Positions 1 through 5,742 of a stretch of 12,211 bases of DNA are shown piece by piece. The notes below the pieces were generated by a model that was not told the origin of the DNA, made no database searches, and was given only the letters and a program-made list of their open reading frames with translations. A program made the translations under genes and the position numbers. The stretch is from an uncultured Bacteroidales bacterium. GTDB taxonomy: Bacteria > Bacteroidota > Bacteroidia > Bacteroidales > UBA932. Each line of letters starts with the position of its first letter. The first letter of the stretch is position 1. The stretch covers positions 1 to 12,211 of the forward strand of contig CAKUYG010000053.1 in assembly GCA_934702165.1 (NCBI GenBank), given 5' to 3'.

Positions 1-90
1 TACAAGCCGGGTTATAGAGAAAAACTGCAGAAACTCTATAACCCGGCGCTGAAATCGTTGTCCAGCGGCATCTTTATGTTTAGATTATAG
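1..90 (+). CDS. Possible 3' end of a plus-strand gene (partial)
   Basis: Reading from base 1 in the first plus frame gives 29 residues (begins YKPGYREKLQ, ends SSGIFMFRL) and then a TAG stop at 88-90. It would be the C-terminus of a protein whose start lies left of the window. The residue mix looks protein-like, the other two plus frames close within about 50 bases, and no neighbouring gene would explain the stretch otherwise. I do not recognise the family and no domain can be seen. A 14-bp perfect inverted repeat (6-19 with 34-47) lies inside the reading frame, which is odd for coding DNA and leaves open that this is a non-coding structured element. Confidence is low because the evidence is one short open frame at an edge. 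Confidence 0.4.
   Translation, partial: YKPGYREKLQKLYNPALKSLSSGIFMFRL
6..47. repeat. 14-bp perfect inverted repeat
   Basis: Bases 6-19 (GCCGGGTTATAGAG) are the exact reverse complement of 34-47, separated by a 14-base A-rich spacer containing CTGCAG. Neither side is followed by a T-tract, so it is a poor intrinsic terminator. It falls inside the possible partial reading frame 1-90. It could be a protein-binding site, a repeat end or chance. Confidence 0.6.
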
Positions 91-104
91 TCGAAGTGAG
101 CGAA

Positions 105-132
105 AACACTATACCCCGAACACTATGCTCCG
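105..132. repeat. 14-bp tandem direct repeat, two copies
   Basis: The units 105-118 and 119-132 share AACACTAT followed by a C-rich tail ending CCG and differ at two positions. The second unit forms the left base of the nested hairpin 120-215. The first unit can instead pair through CACTAT (107-112) with ATAGTG (228-233), so the duplication provides alternative pairing partners. Confidence 0.65.
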
Positions 133-215
133 CCCTGTACTCTCCCGTGCGCATGGCGATATTCGCTATACGGGTGACCACAAGTACATACAATGAGAAA
201 ACGGAGCTGTAGTGT
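120..215. other. Nested imperfect hairpin, possible structured RNA or DNA element
   Basis: Five helices stack concentrically: 120-125 with 210-215 (ACACTA/TAGTGT), 127-132 with 202-207 (GCTCCG/CGGAGC), 136-141 with 183-188 (TGTACT/AGTACA), 144-148 with 170-174 (CCCGT/ACGGG) and 153-159 with 163-169, closed by a three-base loop at 160-162. Internal loops are asymmetric. The element lies in a gap of about 235 bases between the possible partial gene and the lipoprotein gene, with no credible reading frame. It could be a structured RNA, a miniature mobile-element remnant or a recombination site. I recognise no known family, and no promoter could be assigned, so the strand is left open. Confidence 0.5.
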
Positions 216-240
216 ATGGAGCATATCATAGTGCAACGAC

Positions 241-286
241 AGAGGTGGCAGGAGCTCAGCACAAAAGCCTCGCCCCTGCCACCTCT
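241..286. repeat. Dispersed palindromic repeat, copy A
   Basis: A 12-bp perfect stem (241-252 with 275-286, AGAGGTGGCAGG) encloses a 22-base segment. Its reverse complement matches copy B near 3285-3326 at 40 of 42 positions, including the loop GAGGCTTTTGTG. At the stem base copy A has G-C where copy B has A-T, so both arms changed together and pairing is kept. Copy A lies about 40 bases past the lipoprotein stop on the minus strand but has no T-tract after it, so terminator function is unlikely or weak. Confidence 0.8.
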
Positions 287-288
287 AT

Positions 289-316
289 CTCCTGCGTAAT
301 CTGAAAACAGCAGGAG
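289..316 (-). terminator. Hairpin just after the lipoprotein gene, weak terminator candidate
   Basis: CTCCTGC (289-295) pairs perfectly with GCAGGAG (310-316) around a 14-base loop. It begins 10 bases past the lipoprotein stop codon on the minus strand. There is no T-run on the minus-strand exit side. With copy A of the dispersed palindrome immediately after it, the pair may act as a 3'-end or RNA-stabilising structure rather than a classical intrinsic terminator. Confidence 0.35.
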
Positions 317-325
317 GAGAACCGC

Positions 326-2557
326 TCAGTCAGTTACAGTGTTTTCTACCGTCCAATAATACGGAACTTCACCATCATTAAACTCAAATTCAGCCCTTTT
401 GTGGACGGCTCCTATGATTGTCCCAGGCGAATCATAACGACTAAGCCAACCATACAACGGATCAGAAGCGTCTCCCCTTGATTTCGCTTTTATGGTGACT
501 TTCACAAGCTTCGAACAGCCCGCAAACATGCTTGCATAACAGTTGTTCACAAGGGTCTCCGCCTTCAGAATCGGCGACTCCGTGAGTGCTGTTTCCTCGA
601 ACATGCCTTTACAGCAATACGGTGCTAATGTAGATGCATCTATCTGCGGTGCTATTTCAAGTTTCGTACAGCCATGGAACATATCCATATAGCAAGACTG
701 CTTTAATGTCTCTGCCGGAAGCACTTTAGGGGCTTTTTCAAGACTTGAGCAACGGATAAACATCTCTTCATAACAAGCGTTTTCCAATGTTTTTGCCGGC
801 AATGCCGGGGTGGAAGTCAGGTTCCCACAATACGAAAACATTGATTTGTAGCAGTTTTCAGCCAAGACCTCTGCTGGAAGAAGACTCTCTGGTACGGAAG
901 TCAATCCGGCACAATTGTAGAACATCCCCTCATAACAGTTCGTAGCCAAAGAGGTTGCCGGCAATTCCGGAACCGATGTCAGACTCTGGCAGTTTAAGAA
1001 CATTGTCGCATAGCAAGATGCCTCCATTGCCTCAGCCGGGAGTTTCGGGCCAGTGGTCAAGCCGGAGCCATTGAACATTGAGCTATAACAACTCGTAGCC
1101 AAGTTCTCGGCAGGAAGAAGATCCTCAGGTACGGATGTCAGGCCTGTACAGCCTCTAAACATCCCTGAGTAGCAGGATTCCTTCAGAGTAGTGGCTGGAA
1201 GAACCGAAACACTTTTAAGATTTGTACAACCTTTGAACATCTCATAATAGCACTTTTCAGCTAACTCGGTTGCAGGAAACTCTGGAGTGGATGTCAAGCC
1301 AGAGCAGTTTCTGAACATCGCATAATAGCACTTACTCGCAAGGGCAGTTGACGGAAGTGCTGGAGCGGAAACCAATTCTTTACTATCTGCGAACAGTGCG
1401 ATGAATATGGCATCAGCGGTATTCACCGTACAGTAATTCTCGTAATCGACCAAGGTCCTGATATCACCCGTACAGCGCACCGGAACAGAAGCATCGCCAA
1501 AACTGATACGCCCGTTCTCCCCAGTGCCAGTGCTGCTCTTCCCTCGAAGCCGCAGATTTCCCAATTCGCCTCCAAAAGGTACCGCACTCTTTTCATCCAA
1601 TCTGATCCAATTGCCATTACCAACGGAATATTCGAAAATCATCTCCGCCGCGAAAGAGCTGTACAGACTTTTCATCTTGAATGTCTGCTCCGCATCAGCG
1701 GAGAAAGTCACGTAAGGGGTGGTGTCGTCTTCCTGCAGGTCGCTCGCGGAAATCTCTCCGAGGTTGACCACCTTGCTCTTGTCTATATCGGGGTCATTGC
1801 CCGACTCCCTATATTTCTCTTTGCCCGCCGCATCAGTAAAGACAAGCCTGAATCCGGAAGACAAAGTCACAGGAAGGACTGCAATATAATAAGACGAACC
1901 GGCCTTGATGTCTCCGGAGATAGAGACAGCAGAACTTTCGGCCACCTTGCTCGCGATCGACGGAGTATCCCCGTTCATCTTCAGACTCAGTTTACCGGCG
2001 AGGATACCCGACTCGCCATTTCTTACAAAAGTTATCTTCTTGCAGTCGAACAGCGGAGTCACCTTCACATAGCCCACGACGTTCTTGAACTTCAGACTCA
2101 GGCTGCCGGACTCCGTCTGCGCCAGCATAAGCGCCGCTTCCGGGTCGAAAGACCCAGCCACCGCCGTCTGTTCGTTTTTCAGGGTCACGCCATACAAAAC
2201 ACCATCGCTCATGGTAACCCCGCTTTGATAAGGATAAAGAGCGATATATTTGTCGGCTTTATGAATTCCAGCATCGCTGTCAAACGTCGCTGAAGTTTCG
2301 CCTGCACCGGACGTTAGAGTATACTTTGTATTGCTCTTGCCGTCAAAGACCGAAATGGCATCCGATTCAGACCAATTCACAGCCCTGCCATCCGCTCCCA
2401 CTGAAGTGCGGGTTTGTGTGCCCTCCTGGGTCGCGCTGAATGTGACTTTGACGAGTTTGCCGCCTGACGGGGCATCCGAGGTGATGTTTTCTTTGGCGCA
2501 GCCGACTGTCAACATCAAGGCCGCAAGGCAGAATGCCGTTCTGATACTTGTTTTCAT
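326..2557 (-). CDS. Surface lipoprotein: fimbrillin-like N-terminus plus BspA/DUF285-type repeats
   Basis: The protein has 743 residues. The ATG at 2557 is chosen over an upstream in-frame TTG at 2587 because it places the signal peptide (MKTSIRTAF, then a hydrophobic core) directly at the start, with lipobox LTVGC and lipidated Cys20. Residues about 30-275 resemble Mfa-like/fimbrillin-type domains of Bacteroidales (a TRT motif followed by a W-x-ESDAISVFD-like stretch). Residues about 276-395 are an unassigned bridge. Residues about 396-690 hold eleven repeats of roughly 25 residues, LPAxxLxxxCYxxMFxxCxxLTSxP, close in style to BspA-like leucine-rich and DUF285 surface repeats. A final ~50-residue cap ends VPYYWTVENTVTD. 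It is inferred to sit on the outer membrane and take part in adhesion or ligand binding; the ligand is unknown. The repeat-coding half looks lower in GC than the pyr and pur genes. A small out-of-frame ORF ends 4 nt upstream. Confidence 0.88.
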   Translation of the reverse strand: MKTSIRTAFCLAALMLTVGCAKENITSDAPSGGKLVKVTFSATQEGTQTRTSVGADGRAVNWSESDAISVFDGKSNTKYTLTSGAGETSATFDSDAGIHKADKYIALYPYQSGVTMSDGVLYGVTLKNEQTAVAGSFDPEAALMLAQTESGSLSLKFKNVVGYVKVTPLFDCKKITFVRNGESGILAGKLSLKMNGDTPSIASKVAESSAVSISGDIKAGSSYYIAVLPVTLSSGFRLVFTDAAGKEKYRESGNDPDIDKSKVVNLGEISASDLQEDDTTPYVTFSADAEQTFKMKSLYSSFAAEMIFEYSVGNGNWIRLDEKSAVPFGGELGNLRLRGKSSTGTGENGRISFGDASVPVRCTGDIRTLVDYENYCTVNTADAIFIALFADSKELVSAPALPSTALASKCYYAMFRNCSGLTSTPEFPATELAEKCYYEMFKGCTNLKSVSVLPATTLKESCYSGMFRGCTGLTSVPEDLLPAENLATSCYSSMFNGSGLTTGPKLPAEAMEASCYATMFLNCQSLTSVPELPATSLATNCYEGMFYNCAGLTSVPESLLPAEVLAENCYKSMFSYCGNLTSTPALPAKTLENACYEEMFIRCSSLEKAPKVLPAETLKQSCYMDMFHGCTKLEIAPQIDASTLAPYCCKGMFEETALTESPILKAETLVNNCYASMFAGCSKLVKVTIKAKSRGDASDPLYGWLSRYDSPGTIIGAVHKRAEFEFNDGEVPYYWTVENTVTD

Positions 2558-2561
2558 AGGC

Positions 2562-2709
2562 CTACCAAGTGAAAAGTTCTTCTTCAAGGTTCTGCGTGCT
2601 GCCGCCCGTAAGCACAGCCTGTTCCAGTTCTACATCCAAAACCTGAACGCACGGAGGCAGGTATGTCAGGCGTGCATCACCCCCCCCCTATTATTTGTAG
2701 CTTAATCAT
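2562..2709 (-). pseudogene. Small Bacteroidales-type peptide ORF, out of frame at a G9 tract
   Basis: On the minus strand an ATG at 2709 reads MIKLQII, then three GGG codons from the G9 run, then TGA (2679-2677). One reading frame over, the sequence is open from the G run to a TAG at 2564-2562 and encodes DARLTYLPPCVQVLDVELEQ followed by AVLTGGSTQNLEEELFTW. That resembles the many short Bacteroidales peptides with a Y-x-x-P start, a V-rich E/D-V-E middle and an acidic tail ending in W. With eight (or eleven) G the two halves would join, giving a 48-residue protein at G8. Its stop lies 4 nt before the lipoprotein ATG, so the two are probably translationally coupled. Family resemblance is from memory, not a search. 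Alternatives are a dead gene, a homopolymer sequencing error, or a different true start. Confidence 0.5.
2680..2688. repeat. Homopolymer C9 (G9 on the minus strand)
   Basis: Nine consecutive C on the plus strand lie 123-131 bases upstream of the lipoprotein ATG and inside the small ORF described above. It is the longest mononucleotide run seen in the window. Long G/C runs are well-known slip sites that switch surface-protein genes on and off in bacteria. Confidence 0.9.
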
Positions 2710-3156
2710 ATAAAATAATTTATAGTATTTTTCATCCGAAGTCTTCCGTCAGATTCCCAAACGCAATAAAGTTACGACAAAAATTTATTTTTCACAATTA
2801 TCCTCCTCTCCGTACAGAAAGAAGCCCTCTCCTGTACGGGACGCCTCTGTGGACACACGCGGTACAGAAACAGGCCTCCTGCTGTACGGGAGGCACTTGC
2901 AGGACCGTCCGGCACAGAAAAAGGCACTGTGGTGTACGGCAACCCTGCTTGATGGTCGGAGGGTGAACTTTTGGATGCGGAAAGAGAGTGGCGCAGGGGT
3001 CTGGTGCAGTTCAGGAGGTAGGGGTGTAAAGCGCTGAAAACACCTAAACCTTTGCTGACGGGGTGTCGCAGAGCGCTGCGGACATCCGGTGAGCCTGTAC
3101 ACCACACCTTTCAATAACGGTGTCTATCTGCGGATAAAATTCCGCGATTTTCTTTG
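2710..3156. other. Gene-poor intergenic stretch
   Basis: No convincing gene is seen on either strand. Two overlapping minus-strand open frames of about 110 codons (2772-3107 and 2785-3114) are rich in R, S, P and C, are in two different frames over the same tandem repeat, and resemble no family I know. Bases 2690-2800 are AT-rich and probably hold the promoter of the small ORF and lipoprotein, but no clean TTTG/TAnnTTTG pair could be found there. From about 2800 the sequence turns GC-rich and repetitive. Confidence 0.6.
2801..2950. repeat. Three tandem 50-bp imperfect repeats with small hairpins
   Basis: Units start at 2801, 2851 and 2901. The shared blocks keep an exact 50-base period: GTACAGAAA at 2812 and 2862 (GCACAGAAA at 2912), and TGTACGG at 2833, 2883 and 2933. 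In unit 1, CCGTACAG (2810-2817) pairs perfectly with CTGTACGG (2832-2839) over a 14-base spacer. In unit 2 GTACAG/CTGTAC pairs, and in unit 3 pairing is degraded. A fourth unit is not visible. The units are too few and too divergent for a CRISPR array, and no cas genes are present. Confidence 0.75.
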
Positions 3157-3184
3157 AAAGTTGCAGGAAATTTCCTGCAACTTT
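3157..3184. terminator. 28-nt perfect palindrome with T-tail
   Basis: AAAGTTGCAGGAAA (3157-3170) is followed without a spacer by its exact reverse complement (3171-3184). On the plus strand the run continues to TTTTT (3182-3186); on the minus strand the exit is TTTC. As RNA it would fold with GTTGCAGG/CCTGCAAC as the strong part and an A/T-rich loop. It lies about 165 bases beyond the pyrB stop and could be a second terminator for the pyr operon, or a dimeric-protein operator given its perfect symmetry. Confidence 0.5.
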
Positions 3185-3271
3185 TTAACATTTGTGCCGG
3201 ATAAACACCGCAATATATCATGCAGATGTTCGGATTCCTGTATTGATATAGCCAAATCCTGAAAGAAAGAT

Positions 3272-3339
3272 GCGCAGGGACGGAAGGTGGCAGGGGCGAG
3301 GCTTTTGTGTTGAGCCCCTGCCACCTTCCGTCCCTGCGC
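3272..3339 (-). terminator. 26-bp perfect stem-loop after pyrB: dispersed palindrome copy B and likely pyr operon terminator
   Basis: Bases 3272-3297 and 3314-3339 are exact reverse complements (26 bp, GC-rich) around a 16-base loop (3298-3313). The structure begins 10 bases after the pyrB TAA. On the minus strand it is followed by A then TCTTTCTTTC, which suits an intrinsic terminator. The inner 42 bases (3285-3326) match copy A (241-286, opposite orientation) at 40 positions, so this terminator appears to be built on a dispersed repeat, with an outer stem extension that copy A lacks. Confidence 0.75.
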
Positions 3340-3349
3340 CAGCCGGCTT

Positions 3350-4426
3350 TTACCGCACCTTGGCGTCGCAGTACCAGCAGCGGGTGACGCGGCCGGTGGT
3401 GCGTTTGAAGCGCGGTTCGACCTTCTCGTTGTTGCAGATGCACTTAGGATTGCTGCAGTGCAGTGACGGGTCGGTGAGCCACTCTTCCTGCGGCATGCTG
3501 TGGCTGCTGTCATCCTTCCACTCAAGGAGTTTGCAGATGAGCGCCATACGGACGAATTTTCCGTTCTCCACCTGTCGGAAGTAGGCTGCGCGCGGATCGG
3601 CGTCCACTTCGGTGAGGATCTCGTTGACCCTCGGGAGCGGGTGAAGCACGGCCATCTTCTCTTTGGCGAGGGACATTCTCCTCGCGTCCAGCACGAAGCT
3701 GTCCTTGACCCTGTCGAATTCGTCCTCGTCCAGGAAGCGCTCTTTCTGGACTCTCGTCATGTAGAGCACGTCAAGTTCCGGAAGTACTTCGTCCAGATTG
3801 CCGGTCTCTTTGTATTCTATGCCCTTGCTGTCGCAGACATCCTGTTTGATGTAGTCCGGAAGTCTGAGTTCGTCTGGGGCGATCAGTACGACCCTGACAT
3901 CCTTGTAGCGGGAGAGGGCTTTGATGAGGGAGTGCACCGTACGCCCGAAGCGCAGATCTCCGCAGAAGCCGATGGTGATCCCGTCTATCCTGCCGAGTTC
4001 GCGCTTGATGGTGAGAAGGTCGGTAAGGGTCTGGGTCGGGTGGCTGTGGCTGCCGTCCCCGGCATTGATGATCGGCACCTTGGCCACTTCAGCGGCCACA
4101 AGGGGCGCACCCTCAAGATGATGGCGCATCGCGATGATGTCGGCGAAGCATCCCACCACGCGGATGGTGTCCTGCACTGTCTCGCCCTTGCTGACAGATG
4201 AACTCTTGGCATCGGAGAAGCCGAGGACGTTTCCTCCCAGCTCCATCATGGCCGAGGTAAAGCTCAGGCGCGTGCGTGTGCTCGGCTCGTAGAAGAGGGT
4301 GGCGAGCTTGCGGTGGGCCATGAGGTCCTGATATTTGGCCCTGTCCCTGATTATGTCCTCGGCGAGGGCGATTATCTGATCGGTCTCCTCACGGGTGAGG
4401 TCCATAGGGTCTATAAGGTGCTTCAT
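3350..4426 (-). CDS. pyrB: Aspartate carbamoyltransferase catalytic chain with fused PyrI-type zinc ribbon
   Basis: It condenses carbamoyl phosphate with aspartate, the committed step of UMP synthesis. The start at 4426 is chosen because its ATG overlaps the pyrE TGA (ATGA); the earlier ATG at 4462 would overlap pyrE further. The length is 358 residues, against about 305-310 for ordinary PyrB. Catalytic residues are all visible: YEPSTRTRLSF (46-56) with the STRTR phosphate loop, K80 in SKGET, R101, HPTQ (129-132), R162, R225 and Q227, and LHPLPR (261-266). After residue ~302 a 20-residue linker leads to C324-x4-C329 and C350-x2-C353, the metal-binding pattern of the PyrI zinc domain. The PyrI nucleotide-binding domain is absent and no pyrI lies nearby. 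It is the last gene of the operon. I infer cis-supplied zinc domains stabilise the oligomer without CTP/ATP control. Confidence 0.95.
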   Translation of the reverse strand: MKHLIDPMDLTREETDQIIALAEDIIRDRAKYQDLMAHRKLATLFYEPSTRTRLSFTSAMMELGGNVLGFSDAKSSSVSKGETVQDTIRVVGCFADIIAMRHHLEGAPLVAAEVAKVPIINAGDGSHSHPTQTLTDLLTIKRELGRIDGITIGFCGDLRFGRTVHSLIKALSRYKDVRVVLIAPDELRLPDYIKQDVCDSKGIEYKETGNLDEVLPELDVLYMTRVQKERFLDEDEFDRVKDSFVLDARRMSLAKEKMAVLHPLPRVNEILTEVDADPRAAYFRQVENGKFVRMALICKLLEWKDDSSHSMPQEEWLTDPSLHCSNPKCICNNEKVEPRFKRTTGRVTRCWYCDAKVR

Positions 4427-5031
4427 AAGCTGTCTCTGAATTCTATGATTTTGTTCTTCCATTCCGGGGCGATGTAGCCCTCTTCCGCAGCGACTTCCAC
4501 GAGGGTGTCGAGGTTGCTCAGAGAGTAGTTGACGGTACCTGCGCCGGCTATCCTCATGAGACCTTTTTTGATGCCGTAGGTGAAGATGCTGGCGATGCCG
4601 AGCACCTCCGCCCCTTCTTCACGGAGTGCCTCCACTACATCGATGCAGCTGCCGCCGGTGGAGATGAGATCCTCGATGACCACCACTTTGGTGCCCTTGT
4701 CCATCTTGCCCTCTATGCGGTTGCCGCGTCCGTGGTCTTTGGCTTCGCCGCGTACATAGCCCATCGGAAGTCCGAGGATGGAGGCGGTGATGGCAGCGTG
4801 GGCGATTCCGGCCGTGGATGTGCCCATAAGCATCTGGCACTCAGGGTAATGTTTCATCACGAGAGTGGCCAGTCCGATCTCGATTTTCTGTCTCACCTCC
4901 GGGGCGGACAGGGTCAGACGGTTGTCACAGTAGATAGGGCTTTTGATCCCGCTGGCCCAAGTGAACGGTTCCTCCGGGCGGAGGAATACTGCCCCTATAG
5001 AAAGGAGCTCCTTTGCGATGATTCTCTCCAT
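4423..5031 (-). CDS. pyrE: Orotate phosphoribosyltransferase
   Basis: It transfers phosphoribose from PRPP to orotate, giving orotidine 5'-monophosphate, in the cytoplasm. The start at 5031 (MERIIAKELLSIGA) gives 202 residues, a typical length, and leaves a 5-nt gap after pyrF; an upstream in-frame ATG at 5064 would overlap pyrF by 28 nt and is less likely. The PRPP-binding signature VVVIEDLISTGGS spans 117-129 with the acidic pair E120-D121. The flexible catalytic loop VRGEAKDHGRG contains R94, K98 and H100. A glycine follows R94 where the E. coli enzyme has a second lysine; non-Lys residues there are common in other OPRTs. Early FTWASGIKSP (23-32) fits the orotate-side motif of the family. 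It shares ATGA with pyrB downstream. Confidence 0.96.
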   Translation of the reverse strand: MERIIAKELLSIGAVFLRPEEPFTWASGIKSPIYCDNRLTLSAPEVRQKIEIGLATLVMKHYPECQMLMGTSTAGIAHAAITASILGLPMGYVRGEAKDHGRGNRIEGKMDKGTKVVVIEDLISTGGSCIDVVEALREEGAEVLGIASIFTYGIKKGLMRIAGAGTVNYSLSNLDTLVEVAAEEGYIAPEWKNKIIEFRDSL

Positions 5032-5036
5032 ATCGA

Positions 5037-5741
5037 TTATTTGTTCAGAAATTCTTTGACACATCTTCTGTAGGCAGCCACAGGGTCGGCGGCCGCGGTG
5101 ACTGGACGGCCCACCACTATGTAGTCAGAGCCGATTTCCCTGGCTCTGGCGGGGGTGGTGATACGTGACTGGTCGTCGGCTGCCGAATCGGCGAACCTCA
5201 CTCCCGGGGTGACGGTGAGAAAGCCCTGCCCGCAAGCACTCTTGACCATACCGGCCTCGAGAGGGGAGCATACGACCCCGTCCAGCCCGGCCTCGCGCGC
5301 GTTGGAGGCGTAGTGGACGATGACATCGTTGATCGGTGCATCTATGAGCAGTTCGCGGTGCATCCGTTCTTCGCTTGTGGAGGTGAGCTGGGTCACTGCT
5401 ATCAGCAGCGGACGGCTTCCGTCCGGGCGGGTGAGGCCCTCAAGGCCGGCCCTCATCATCTCTATGGTGCCGGCGGCATGTACGTTGCACATGTCCACAT
5501 CCAGTCCGGAGAGCACACGGCAGGCCTTCCTCACGGTGTTGGGGATGTCGTGGAGCTTGAGATCAAGGAAGATCCTGTGTCCGCGTTCGCGTATGTCCCT
5601 CACAATCTGCGGCCCCTCGCTGTAGAAGAGCTCCATGCCTATCTTGACGAACGGTCTCTCGCCATCTCCGAAAAGGGAGAGGAAGTCCATCGTCTCTTTC
5701 CTGCCGCTGAAGTCGCAGGCTATGATCACGTCTTTTGCCAT
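5037..5741 (-). CDS. pyrF: Orotidine 5'-phosphate decarboxylase
   Basis: It decarboxylates OMP to UMP, the last step of the pathway. The 234-residue protein is the short bacterial type, a single TIM barrel. Visible active-site elements are D10 in IACDFSG, K33 in VKIG, and DLKLHDIPNT (60-69), which holds the D-K-x-x-D catalytic array (D60, K62, D65). The phosphate-binding segments VTPGVR and VVGRPVTAA lie near the C-terminus. The ATG at 5741 follows the pyrD stop by one base, and the pyrE start follows its own stop by five, so the three are almost certainly co-translated. Nothing is missing or unusual. Confidence 0.96.
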   Translation of the reverse strand: MAKDVIIACDFSGRKETMDFLSLFGDGERPFVKIGMELFYSEGPQIVRDIRERGHRIFLDLKLHDIPNTVRKACRVLSGLDVDMCNVHAAGTIEMMRAGLEGLTRPDGSRPLLIAVTQLTSTSEERMHRELLIDAPINDVIVHYASNAREAGLDGVVCSPLEAGMVKSACGQGFLTVTPGVRFADSAADDQSRITTPARAREIGSDYIVVGRPVTAAADPVAAYRRCVKEFLNK

Positions 5742-5742
5742 A

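Noticed and set aside
2776..2799. Seven-codon GTG frame (VKNKFLS) behind a strong GGAGG on the minus strand
   Set aside because: The Shine-Dalgarno match is striking, but such sites are little used in Bacteroidota and the frame is too short and low in complexity to support a gene or leader peptide.
2801..2950. Possible CRISPR array
   Set aside because: There are only three units, they have diverged across their full length rather than alternating conserved repeats with unique spacers, and no cas gene is present.
2772..3114. Two overlapping ~110-codon minus-strand frames in the gene-poor region
   Set aside because: They compete for the same tandem-repeat DNA, have skewed composition, no family resemblance and no promoter or plausible start context.
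3500..4201. A 233-codon plus-strand open frame over pyrB
   Set aside because: It is antisense to conserved catalytic motifs of PyrB; a shadow of GC-rich coding sequence.
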